Origin: Gracilariopsis chorda
Taxonomy: Eukaryota; Rhodophyta; Florideophyceae; Gracilariales; Gracilariaceae
DNA length: 38,523 bases
Direction: 5' to 3'
NCBI GenBank assembly: GCA_003194525.1
Contig: NBIV01000414.1
Span: forward strand, 1 to 38,523
How positions within the stretch are numbered: position 1 is the stretch's first letter; every line of letters begins with the position of its first letter. Under the pieces are notes generated by a model that did no database searches, was not told the origin of the DNA, and saw only the letters and a list, made by a program, of their open reading frames with translations. Shown here one piece after another: positions 9,570 to 18,934 of the stretch. Made by a program: the position numbers and the translations under genes.

Positions 9570-12100
9570 GAAGATACGCGAGGCTCTCTGCTTTCGTGGA
9601 TAGCTGTAATGAACGCCGTTTCAGTTCAGTCATTTGGATTGACGCAAAGTCGTATTTTCTCTCTGCAGGGTTGTGCTACGAAAGGTGAACAGCTGTCAGA
9701 GCTACGTAGAATAAAGCAGTTCCGCTTTCATCGCACCAGGTCCCAGCACAATGAGAATACTATCTTTGAGGAGTGAAGACACGAATGGAGACTTGCTGAG
9801 GGGATTTACTGCGAAACCCATTGCATTTCGGGGCGACCAAGTCTATACAATAGCTCCAGGGGTTCATGATTCAAATCGTGGATTCATTGGACGTTCTTTC
9901 TAAAGCGAAATGATTGGAACAATGCCGTGCGCTGGTTCACTTGTACGGAAATGAATTCTAATCATCAGCTGCAGAAGAAGCGAGCGATTGTGTTCAATCT
10001 GTTTTCTGAGCAGAGCGGTGGGCATGATGGTACCAGTTGTTTTGGGCGCGATTTGGGCTGCAGTTCCATCTGCGTAGAGAATAGCGGTATTCAATCGGAC
10101 GACAATGATATAGAATCGGCAGGGGACATAGATTTCAATGAACAAGTTCCGTCTGCGCATCTTCAAACATGTGGAGATGCACGCTGCACCGGGATAATGG
10201 CTTTCATAGTACACAGTCCCGTTCTGCGCAACATCCTGCCAACGACGGGCTTTTGTCCCTGCAACTACAAAGGTAGCCGGGCCTACCAAATAGGATTTCG
10301 TCTGCTCCGCATGTACCTGGAGAAATTGCTCCCGCTCACCAAGTATCACTCTCGCCTACACTTCAAATCAAACCCCATCTAACAAGTCGAGATGCAAGTG
10401 TCCCAACTCGCCTCAAATGTATTCAACCAAAAAACCAAACGGTAACAGAACTTCAGACAAGCGGTTTACAAGACCGAAAGCGCAAGCCATTTGTGCTACA
10501 ACTACAAGTACAAACCACCTCACACCACCCAACTGCGATTCCTGTCGACGAAGTTTGCGGCTATTCGTTCGACAACTCACACCTATTTCCAGATCCTATT
10601 GAAAAGGAATTTGCCATAACCGTATCGCTGTGGGAGAGCTTCAATTTGTGCTGCAGCCGGTGCGCACAGCACTGAGAAGTGCAGACTGGTCAGGGTTTTC
10701 GGGAAGGCATTGAGCACAGAACGTGCTGAAAGTTCGTCACTGATAGGGACCGAAGTGCTGCTATCGCCATTATACAAGACAGAGTAGATCGCGCGCTTGC
10801 TGTAGGATAGAAACACAAAGAGATTAATGACTACTACCAATAAACTACGATTGGTAAAGAGATTATAACTGCTTCTGCGGCGATTAATACGGGCCTAGCG
10901 GTAATAACGAAATGCAACTCAAGGCCAACCTGTCGACTACTCTGAATGCCCGCGTTCTGAATTAACGGACGAAGGTAACGGTTACGCTGCTGATTTTTCC
11001 GGGCGATGAAATAGGGGCCCTGAAATAACACAGCTGCAGGAACATGTTCTGTGGCGACTACTCCGAGTGTTAAGTCACTTTGAACTAATGAGCGCGAACT
11101 AACGAGCGTCGCGTGCGGGTCGGCTCGCTGAAGTAGAGTTATTTCAACTATAGAAAATTTTGAGCTGCCGCCGGCGGGCAAGTAAAATCCGCGTCCCCAC
11201 AAAGCGTCGCCCGTGTCCTGTCATACGAAACCATGTCGACGTGCTCGGGATTCACGTTGAAACACATGAGTTTCGACTGTACAAGGCACGACGTCTCCGG
11301 GAACTAGAAGGCGTTGACGAGGATATCGGTAGGTTACACTTTTGTTACAAACCGGACGCCGTACCACGCTCTGATTTTTGCAATACTACAGCCGGTCACA
11401 AGGTAAACCTTGAGGATTCAAGGCCATGAACCTGTTCCTTGCGGCGTCCTTAGTCGATACGTGGCACGTTCTATCGCGCATCACACCACTTTTGATCGCG
11501 GGTTTCAACGAGATATTGACAGTTGAGCACCAGATCCGGAGATATTGCTAGCACTGCCGATAAGACAGCACAAAGATTGGCTTTCTCACCACGAGAGACA
11601 AACAAGCGACGAATTCTCCTGTGAAGAGGTGAAAGAGGTGGAAAAGTTCTGCCCAACCGACAGTAGAAGAGTAGCCAGTGGCCAAATCTCTCGTGTTTCA
11701 GTAATCTGGAACTGACACCATGATCGTTCACTGGACTCTCGCGTGCACGCCGATACAGATGGTTTAGCAACAATGCTTTTCAAACAAATGTTCGTAGGGA
11801 GAAACCAGCCTGCAAACTTGTTTCTAGTTCTGCTCACTCAGAAAACAGCGCACCCATTGATGGACTATCTGCCTGGAATCTACTCTAGCTGTTCTTAGAT
11901 ACAAAGTACCCATTTGAAAACGGCCGATAGAGCATCTGACTCACGGAACAATCGGTTTGTCCGACTCAGTCCACGCTTTCACAGAGCTTGCGAGGCGTAA
12001 GCGACGAAGGAAATTTGCAATCTTGCCCTTCGCACCGTGGCAGTCGTGACTCCCATTCCACACAGCAAGCAGCGAGAGAGACAAAAGCAAAATCAAAACC
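9570..12100. other. Stretch without a firm gene
   Basis: Several ORFs of 100-150 codons overlap on opposite strands (for example 9900-10349 minus against 9927-10382 plus), which is expected by chance, and none shows a recognisable domain. One minus ORF at 10834-11202 has weak SET-like wording and is listed separately. No LTR ends or tRNAs seen. Confidence 0.4.
10834..11202 (-). pseudogene. Possible remnant of a SET-domain-like coding sequence
   Basis: A 122-codon minus-strand frame with two short passages resembling a SET methyltransferase fold: LGVVATEHVPAAVL (compare the usual opening G-x-G-V-x-A-x-x-x-I-x-x-G) and, about 35 residues on, NRYLRPLIQNAGIQ followed by LHFVITARPVLIAAEAV (compare the N-H-S-C region and the R-x-I-x-x-G-E-E strand). 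The invariant NHSC and GEEL residues are not intact, so if the relation is real the copy is dead. No upstream exon could be assigned. Chance similarity is quite possible. Confidence 0.2.
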
Positions 12101-12289
12101 AAAATGGCGCAAATGCGTGTATCCTTGCTGTGGCGTATGACTGTCAATAGAATTCTATTCGGGCTGCCAGTCCGCAGTGGTGAGGAAAATTCTATTGAAC
12201 ATGCCCCAAATCATCGAAGCGTCGTGAAAGCTGACATGCTCTGTTTGCTCTTGTTCAGGACAGCGTGGCCTATGGCCTACTCAATTCAG

Positions 12290-12520
12290 TATAAAAAGAG
12301 CCGGTTTCATCCTGACACCTTCCAGCTCTTCACTGCGTCGCGGCGCAGCCGCCGCAAGCTCCGCTGCGGTCCTTCCCTTAGGAACCAGTCTCTTCCGTGC
12401 TACCGGGTGAAGCCCATTCAGTCGTAACTGCTTCGCACCAATCACAGGTTTCTGGATCAAGAAAGGGGGATTTCTCTCTTTCGAAAGGGGCTTCCCTTCT
12501 AGGTGCGGGAAGACCTAGCT
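12290..12520 (+). promoter_or_regulatory. Candidate core promoter with TATA box and hairpins
   Basis: TATAAAAA at 12290-12297, with the local wording AGTATAAAAAGA shared with the E1 LTR promoter. AAGAGC (12296-12301) can pair with GCTCTT (12325-12330). GC-rich inverted repeats follow (GCGGC/GCCGC near 12340-12353), and near 12490-12520 there are overlapping pairs CTTCCC/GGGAAG and CTAGG/CCTAG. No LTR ends were found around it, so it may be a leftover of a related LTR or the promoter of an unrecognised gene broken by E2 at 12590. Confidence 0.35.
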
Positions 12521-12590
12521 CCTAATCTCTGGTTGAGATCCATGTACGACTATACCTTTTGAGGACTCTCAGCGAGACAATTTCAGCTTG

Positions 12591-12998
12591 TGTTGTTAAG
12601 TACTGGAGTACGGTTCTGAAAAGAACGAAAACGGCAGGCAATACGGTGAAAGATGCCACGAAAAGGGTGCAAATGCTGTAGTGACGAGCGCGGGGGAACA
12701 ACAGTGGGTACACTCAACGAGAGTTGCCTCCTCTCCTGAGTGGCCATCCGAGAAGTCGGATGGCCTTTATAAGCACCCGCCGAGTCAGTTGACACTGACT
12801 CGACCAAACGATAGCTTGCGCAGCCTGACGTGGGCTATTGAAGATACAAGATATTGCTATCATCGCGCAACCAATACAATAAAGTACGGTATGCTCTATC
12901 GCAATGCTGAACGCATTTCCGCAGAAGACAGTAGACGTGGCACATTTGCAAGCCTATTTCTGCGACAGACGCGTAATCGCTGGCTGTATTATAGAACA
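12591..12998 (-). repeat. E2 3' LTR
   Basis: 408 bp. In element orientation it opens TGTTCTATAATAC. It differs from the 5' LTR at 12594, 12966 and 12994; two of the three changes lie within five bases of the LTR ends. TATA-like box (minus) at 12765-12772, stem-loop 1 at 12742-12765 (9-bp perfect stem) and stem-loop 2 at 12712-12741. Confidence 0.95.
12712..12772 (-). promoter_or_regulatory. E2 LTR TATA box with two stem-loops
   Basis: On the minus strand TTATAAAG (12772-12765) runs straight into stem-loop 1, GGCCATCCG (12765-12757) paired with CGGATGGCC (12750-12742) around a 6-nt loop. Stem-loop 2 follows: ACTCA (12741-12737) with TGAGT (12716-12712), and inside it GAGAG with CTCTC. Same order and spacing as in E1 but with unrelated arm sequences. 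Repeated at 29399-29459. Confidence 0.7.
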
Positions 12999-13038
12999 GC
13001 GCCCCGTAATTAAGTAGATGACAACCACACTTGGTTAC

Positions 13039-15013
13039 TCAGAGATGGTGAGCGATAGCGCGTTGTCGTGGAGTTCCCGCTGTAGATACTTCCGTCAGGT
13101 ACTCTTGTACCATAGCTGGAACGTCCTGTTGCAGAGACTGAACAGAAAACCAATCAGTCTCGTCGACGGTAAAACCACGCCACTTTACCAATACTTCCGT
13201 AGTTCCTTTCTGCCTTCTTAGATCAAGGAAGCGATCTATTACAAGCAGTTCGCCTTGTTGATACGCAAGATGGCCCAGTAGTTCTTCTGTGACTTCAAAA
13301 TCCTTATTACGAAAGAACTTCAGACGACGACCATGAACCTCCATTGTCGATCCATCCACGAGAGACTTGATGAGAAAGATGTATCCAGACCGGCATTTTG
13401 TGACGCAGTATGGGCCAAGCCACTTTAAAGACGGCTTACGAGTGTGATCGCGTTGTTGAACCCCGCGCAAAACAAAGTCCCCTTCGGTAAAATTAATAGG
13501 ACGGACATTAGTCTTTCCATTGTGATGGTCGACTGCTTGTCTACGTTTCTTGCCAGATCGGATTGCGACATCCTTATGAATGTCGTTCAATGCGCACTGC
13601 ATATCTTCAATTTGTCTCAGCTGCAGTCGTCGTACGTCATCAATGTTGAGAACTTTTGTCTTCTTACCTATCCTGCGCATGATTGCAGTCATAGGAGAGT
13701 CTTGATTGTGACCAGTGAAGACTGTCAAAGGGCATCGGTTCCCAAGACGATGCAGCGACGAATTGTTGAGTACGGACTGAACAACCGGCAAAACACTGGG
13801 CCAGCAGCTGTGGGGCAGTTGGTATTCCGAAAGCAGCGCACGACATGTCCTCAGCAGCTCTCGACACACAACTTCCACCGTTCCATTCGACCAAGGACAG
13901 TACGGGAGTGTAAAGTGATGAGATGACTTTGTCTTCTCTTGCAAAAATCTGATAACTTCGTTCTTGAAATGTGAACCTCTATCAGATACCCACTTTTGTA
14001 CCACGCCAAAAGCGGCAAACCATTGAATCATTGCGTTTGCGACAGCTTCCGCAGTGGTCTTGGTAGCTGGTGTGAGCCATACGTATCCGCTATGATCGTC
14101 CTTAAATAGTAAAACGTACAGGAACTCATCTTTACCAGGAGACATGTAGCAGAAATCAAAATGCAGGAGTTCATTTGGTTCATTTGCATGCAGGGCGTGG
14201 CCCAGGGGACGTGGAATAATCTTACCAGACTGTGTGCAAAGGCAATGCAGACAAGGTTCAACAAACGTCTTCACGTTATGGTCCATACCCTTCCAGTAAA
14301 AATGAGCCTTAACTGCGGTGGCAGTTACATTGAAAGCTCTATGACCGCCATGAACAGTGTGCGCTGCAATGAGTATTCGCAACTTGAGTAGATCTTCATC
14401 ACTCGGGATCCAAAAGGCACCATTCCAGTTCTGAACTCCCTCATTGTTAGTCATGAACCCAGTTGGCAGTGACTCGGCGGAGCGTTCCTGTGCCTGCCGA
14501 ATGTTCTTCAAAGTTGGCCAGTCAAATTTTGAGTCTACTCCTGGATTGATGGGTGCGTACATCAAGGCCATGGCGCGTGGAACGTATAAAGTGCGTACTG
14601 CAAAACTGGATCTCACAGCCCACCGGGTCAACATATCTGCCCAAACGTTTCTTTCTCCGGGTAAATGCTCCACAACGTACCTAAATGCGCTTAATTTGAT
14701 TGCCCAACGCATTATTTTGCTTGCTGTGTGTCTTGCCATTCCTGGATTGCGTCCGTAAGGGTCGAAAAGATATACCAGATTAGCGTGATCGGTGAAGATA
14801 TTTACTTCATGGCCCAGAACGAGGTAGTCTAATCGACACATTGCTTCTACGATTGCGTAGCCTTCCTTCTCTGGAACGGACCAGTTGACTGCTGATCCTG
14901 AGAATGCTCCAGAAAGGAAACAGAGGGGCTCGTGTGGTTGTTCCTCGATATTTTTTTTTTCGATCTTTGTACGGAACCTGGGTGAGAATGGCTGCCCAGT
15001 GAGTCTCTGAGGC
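13039..15013 (-). pseudogene. E2 pol fragment: RNase H, integrase, chromodomain
   Basis: Downstream half of E2 pol after the E3 insertion. It resumes at ASETHWAAILTQ, the residues following the first RNase H aspartate left on the far side of E3. The frame then shifts at a run of ten A (plus-strand T at 14951-14960). Beyond it the frame is open to the stop at 13039: FLSGAFSGS, YAIVEAMCRLDY, FTDHANLVY (RNase H), an integrase zinc module ending CLHCLC, catalytic HFDFCYM, VSDRGSHF and NGTVEVVCREL, a GPY-type module (LGPYCVT) and a chromodomain with VLVKWRGFTVDETDW. Close in length and wording to the same part of E1. The ORF appears longer (to 15387) only because it reads through into the E3 LTR. 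Confidence 0.92.
14951..14960 (-). other. A10 homopolymer frameshift in E2 pol
   Basis: The run encodes the Lys-rich linker in RNase H (YKDRKKK in one frame, then IEEQPHEPLCFLS in the next). E1 reads DKDKKIEDQLHEPLCFLS in one frame at the same place, so E2 has gained or lost base(s) here. Confidence 0.8.
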
Positions 15014-15924
15014 TGTGGTGCAATCCCGGTGTGGGAAAGGCACCCAAGGCAGCTCGAAGCCTTGCTCTCTTGGAGAGGTAGGCCCAGCTGGGTAGAGCCC
15101 TCCGTGTCCCGTATGACGGGTGTAACTCCGTTGGGAGCGTGGATGTACCTCGGAGGTTTAGGGGTTAGAACGGGTCGGAACCACGGCTGGTACGGAAGTA
15201 GCCTGCGAGCAGGGGAACAAAAGAGGGAAAGGGACCACCCGACGGGGGCGTGCGGAAAGCGGGAACAGACCCCGGAGGGGGGTGCCGATACACACACACG
15301 AACACGCACCGCGCGGCGGTTAGGGGATATGAGGGGAAGAGATGGTCTCACGGTCTCACGACACACGTCGGTAATATCAATACCCAAAACTGGGGCGGAT
15401 AGGGCCTGTACGGGCGGTCACACGACAACAATGAATACCACGAGTGGTCACAACCCACTGGGTACGACGAGCACGGTCTCCTCGGTGGTGCGAGTCGGGT
15501 GAAACTACCGGGCAAGCGGTGTACCTCCGCGAGGAGTTAGACACTTCGCATGGCGAATAGAGTCAGAGCCGAACTCTCCCTTCTTTTCTTGGTGAGCTCG
15601 CCGTCGTGCGGCCGACGCTCAAGTACTAGCTCAGTGCAGTACAGTAGGTAGTGCACTAGCCTAAGTAAAATTAACCCCTAAACTACACTAAAATAAGTAG
15701 CCATTTTGGGCCTCCTGGCCGGGGCTGTAGCCACGTGTCCACCACCCTTGCCAGGCAAGTACCACAAAATATGAATGTTCCCATAACCACCCTGGGTAAC
15801 CCGACCGCTAATTAGCCCGGTAAACGGGGGCTAAAATTCATGCATCCCGCTTCATCGCTCGCACCGAGTACACCTCAGATATGAGTTTCACCATCGCCCG
15901 TACGCGGGAATGTATTGCACTACA
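15014..15924 (-). repeat. E3 3' LTR
   Basis: 911 bp with long inverted ends: TGTGGTGCAATCC at one end against the complement of GTATTGCACTACA at the other, 11 of 13 matching. It lacks the TATA/double stem-loop array of E1/E2. It has no strong TATA box for element transcription that I can see. Confidence 0.95.
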
Positions 15925-15937
15925 CATCCCCCTCCTT
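15925..15937 (-). promoter_or_regulatory. E3 polypurine tract
   Basis: On the minus strand AAGGAGGGGGATG directly precedes the TGTAGTGC start of the 3' LTR, the standard plus-strand primer position. Confidence 0.85.
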
Positions 15938-15973
15938 AAGCGTCGAAAACGAACGTGAGTATAGGCGGAGGAG

Positions 15974-17815
15974 ATGAGGCGCGAGGGTATAAATAGTCCC
16001 GACAAGGGAATCGCCGAGATACCGGTCCCCCGTACCAACACGGTTACAACTGATCAACCCTCAGTACCTTCTTCAAAAGACTCTGCGCCCCTCTTTTCTA
16101 TGACCAACACTCCGTTTTCGAACAACCCGCCTGCGGGCGCCCCGCAGGGGACTTCCGCGAGCGGACAACCTTCCTCCGCGACGCCGGGGTTGCGGGTTCG
16201 TCACCCAACCTCTGGGTTCCTCTCCTTGCCTCTGCCTGGAGGATCGTCTCATGTTCCAACCTTGGATGCCTCGGATGCCGCGAGTATCGCCGCCTGGAAT
16301 TCCGCTCAAGCGATACCGATCACTGCGACCGCCGCCGGCTGGGTGTCACCATCGACACTTTGGGCCCGCAATCCCCGGGAAGACGCTCTCCTCTTTTCGC
16401 GTGCGCCCTGGTTCCACCCCACATGGGTTTCCGACTCGGACCTCATCGACTCCTATGTGGAGGAGGGCGAGCTCCCAGGGGGACTAGGCCGGGATTTGGT
16501 CGACTCCTTCGACTGGAGGACGCGTATCGCGGTAGAGCCACAGTTCCTCGCACGGAAGCGCACCAGATATGGTTTCGAGACGCTGAATGAAGTCCGTGCC
16601 GGGATGGCCAAGGTCGCCTACGACCGTCTCGCCCGCGCGAGTTATCCGAATGAGCTGATACCAATGGAATACAGCTTTGACCTCTCGCGGTACCGTACCT
16701 ACGGTGAAGTCTCATACTGCGAGAACCTTGCCACCTACCAGCCATCTACACCGTTCCGGTCCACTCCAATAGAACCCGGGATGCTCCTCTGGAGGCGCCC
16801 AATTCTGCGTGCAGAGTTCCGATATCTTCGTCGTCCGAATCATCGCGCATCCTTCTTCGACCGACTCCGGTTTGAGCGAAAGGCGCGCTCCCGCTTCGGG
16901 TTCCTGGTACCATACGAAAATCTCGAGGTCGAGAGGCTCCATCCATCCGCGATGCGCGGCCGGTATGCACCTCTTCCCCATTGGTGGAGCAGGTTCGACG
17001 TCCCGAGGGGATGCTTTGCGGAGATGCCTCCGTGCCTCAGCTACATCGGTTCACGATTAATCAACAATCCGGATTCCGGTTACTGGACTCTCTTCCTCGC
17101 CGAATGGGCTGCTCGCGTTGCCGCGTTTCTCCTCTGGGAGGTGTACGACAAGAACCGTCTGTGGTACATTCCTCCTCATCTACGCCAGGTTATCCGCCGA
17201 TTGGATCTCTATATCCCTCTGGGATCCGAAGCCAATGTGGATGAGCTTCAGTGCCTTCTGAACACCATCGATATGGTTAACTGGGATACAGTCCCAGCCT
17301 CCAACGTCCCTGACGGTGAGCCTTCCAGGCATGATCGCTCTCCAGGCCGGAGAAATCCAAACGCTGGCAACTTCGTCTTCTATGACCCTTGGGAGGTATC
17401 CGTGACTTCACGGGCTCACGCGCTAGCGTTACGCGATGTACCACGCTCCGTTCCGCGAGGCCACCCGGTTGGGTTCATGTTTTCCGATGACTGGCACGGT
17501 TCCTACGAGGATGATCCAATGGTGGATGACGACCCCGATGAGGTGGAGGAGGCCGTAGCCCCGGGAGCGGCGATGGTCGACGATCTCGACGGATCCGGCC
17601 AGCATGTGGCTGCTCCAGATGGCTGGAATATGGCCGCCAGTGCGGATGCTTCTCCGTCTACCGCATCTCCGGTCCCCGTGGACCCTCAGGCCGTTGCCCT
17701 CAGGGCCCACCTCCAGTCCATTGGAGTGGTTGCGCCTTCCAACCTCACCAGCGTGAGCGAGTTATTGGCTTTCGCGTCTGCGAACTACCAACCGCCAACG
17801 AGCGGCTCATCCTAA
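15974..17815 (+). CDS. E3 antisense ORF, unknown protein of 571-613 aa
   Basis: An uninterrupted plus-strand frame of 613 codons lying between the 3' LTR and the end of pol, opposite to the element's own genes. I do not recognise it. A TATAAATA at 15988-15995 lies inside the first codons; if it is the promoter, the ATG at 16100 (MTNTPFSNN) is the likelier start, giving 571 aa. Layout: a Pro/Ser/Thr/Gly-rich N-terminus (to about 100), a central folded-looking part rich in Trp, Tyr, Phe and Arg (about 120-450, with segments such as FLAEWAARVAAFLLWEVYD and WYIPPHLRQVIRRLDLYI), then an acidic stretch (DDDPDEVEE, about 510-530) and a low-complexity tail. No signal peptide, clear membrane span, zinc motif or polymerase/integrase motif is seen. 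Retroelements with antisense genes are known (plant Grande and RIRE2, HTLV-1 HBZ), so an accessory or regulatory role is possible; that is inference only. Confidence 0.7.
   Translation: MRREGINSPDKGIAEIPVPRTNTVTTDQPSVPSSKDSAPLFSMTNTPFSNNPPAGAPQGTSASGQPSSATPGLRVRHPTSGFLSLPLPGGSSHVPTLDASDAASIAAWNSAQAIPITATAAGWVSPSTLWARNPREDALLFSRAPWFHPTWVSDSDLIDSYVEEGELPGGLGRDLVDSFDWRTRIAVEPQFLARKRTRYGFETLNEVRAGMAKVAYDRLARASYPNELIPMEYSFDLSRYRTYGEVSYCENLATYQPSTPFRSTPIEPGMLLWRRPILRAEFRYLRRPNHRASFFDRLRFERKARSRFGFLVPYENLEVERLHPSAMRGRYAPLPHWWSRFDVPRGCFAEMPPCLSYIGSRLINNPDSGYWTLFLAEWAARVAAFLLWEVYDKNRLWYIPPHLRQVIRRLDLYIPLGSEANVDELQCLLNTIDMVNWDTVPASNVPDGEPSRHDRSPGRRNPNAGNFVFYDPWEVSVTSRAHALALRDVPRSVPRGHPVGFMFSDDWHGSYEDDPMVDDDPDEVEEAVAPGAAMVDDLDGSGQHVAAPDGWNMAASADASPSTASPVPVDPQAVALRAHLQSIGVVAPSNLTSVSELLAFASANYQPPTSGSS
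15988..15995 (+). promoter_or_regulatory. TATA box for the E3 antisense ORF (putative)
   Basis: TATAAATA, 112 bp before the ATG at 16100 and just inside the 3' LTR/polypurine boundary. It points inward, opposite to the element, and would separate antisense transcription from the LTR promoter. Confidence 0.45.
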
Positions 17816-18151
17816 GTCAGGATCCTGGACCGTGGCACACACACCTGATATAGGTTAGCGCTTAACGCTCCACAGCTTGTGGTAAACGACTTCCTTCTTC
17901 TATATCCGTATGTCCGGACTCTTCTTTTTCTTCTTCATAGCATCTTCATGCTGGACCGCGAGGCGGTATTCTTCATTAAACCGTTACTTCGGTCGGACCG
18001 CTAGGCGGTGTGACGTCCAATAACCATTGGTTTCCCTATCCAGTCCATTACTTCGTGTAACCTTCTGTAGCCAGATCTCTTCCTGTGTCCTCTTCTCTTC
18101 GGAGACTTCTCTTCCATCTTCGGAATCTTCTGCATAGTGCAGTGTATCGTC
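17816..18151. other. E3 noncoding interval between antisense ORF and chromodomain ORF
   Basis: Contains two short dyads of one pattern, ACCGC-nAG-GCGGT, at 17955-17967 and 17997-18009, separated by 29 bp, and pyrimidine-rich tracts on the plus strand (17890-17935, 18070-18130). The two genes converge here, so terminators or polyadenylation signals for both are expected, but I cannot name one. Confidence 0.4.
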
Positions 18152-18559
18152 CTACCCAACCTGGGCCATGTCCAAAGTGGATGGGAGTGGGAACCGCGTC
18201 CGGCGGTGGTAGGTTATCACCTTGGAACGAGGAAGGTGCTGAATGGGCTCCCATGTGTCCTCTTCCGGGGGGTATCCGTACCATCGGACTTGGTAAAACC
18301 ACACTCCTTTGGAGTCCAGAACATGATCCACGATGTGGTCAACGACAAACTCCTGGTCGTACGTAGCCGGCTCCTGACCCGTCATGGCAGGGCTTAAGGG
18401 GAGAACCCTGTGAGGGGACTTGCCTGAAATTGGCGCGACCCTGCGGGCAAAGTCAGTTTTCCTCGACGCTGCCAGTGCTGGGACTTGATACCGCATTGCG
18501 GTCTTTCCGCTTCCTAATCCTCTCCTTGTGGGGGGGCCTTCCGTTCTAACCGGATTCCC
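18152..18559 (-). CDS. E3 detached chromodomain ORF
   Basis: Minus-strand frame open from 18559 to a stop at 18152, with the first ATG at 18496 (MRYQVPALAA). Residues 48-100 from that ATG (18355-18197) form a clear chromodomain: FVVDHIVDHVLDSKG, then FYQVRWYGYPPEEDTWEP and an I-x-x-Y end. Aromatic cage-type residues are present (W, Y, W). In chromoviruses this domain is normally fused to the integrase C-terminus; here it starts about 375 nt past the pol stop, in the same frame number as pol but with stops between. Joining by splicing is possible (there are minus-strand AG acceptors such as GGTTAG at the start of the open frame), as is a separate protein or a decayed fusion. Confidence 0.8.
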   Translation of the reverse strand, partial: GNPVRTEGPPTRRGLGSGKTAMRYQVPALAASRKTDFARRVAPISGKSPHRVLPLSPAMTGQEPATYDQEFVVDHIVDHVLDSKGVWFYQVRWYGYPPEEDTWEPIQHLPRSKVITYHRRTRFPLPSTLDMAQVG

Positions 18560-18934
18560 CTATTGACTCGCAGCTCGCGAGCTCTTCTCCCACGCGACCC
18601 GTGCAACTCTGGTGAGTTTGACCGTTCACGGTGAGGGAGGCGGTTCACTACGGTTCCGACGCCAGGAGGCGGATTGCCATGCATCACACACTGTGATTGG
18701 CTGGCCGCTGGCGGCAAGTGTCGCGCGCGGTCTTTCCACGACGCGGGTCTTGACTGTACTCCTGACGCCGGCCGGCGATATGTACGTGTACACCTTTCCA
18801 CGCTTTGGAATTTCGGGCTTCGTCCGCGTGACAGTGGCGTCACAGTGTCCATTTGTGGGGCTCTGCCGTAACGCACGCAATGTCAACCACACTCTCCGTG
18901 TCCGCGGTTGCTTTTCAGCTCACCACGAAACTGG

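Noticed and set aside
9865..9900. A T-loop-like string suggesting a tRNA
   Set aside because: No acceptor, D or anticodon stems could be built around it.
9900..10382. Two overlapping ORFs of about 150 codons on opposite strands
   Set aside because: Neither shows a domain, both start near the same place, and E1 insertion flanks look noncoding; kept only as part of a gene-free stretch.
15029..15502. 157-codon ORF in the E3 LTR, repeated near 25.7-26.2 kb
   Set aside because: It is inside the LTR, its reading frame is altered by a 2-bp indel in the second copy, and minus-strand ORFs there only extend flanking E2 frames by chance.
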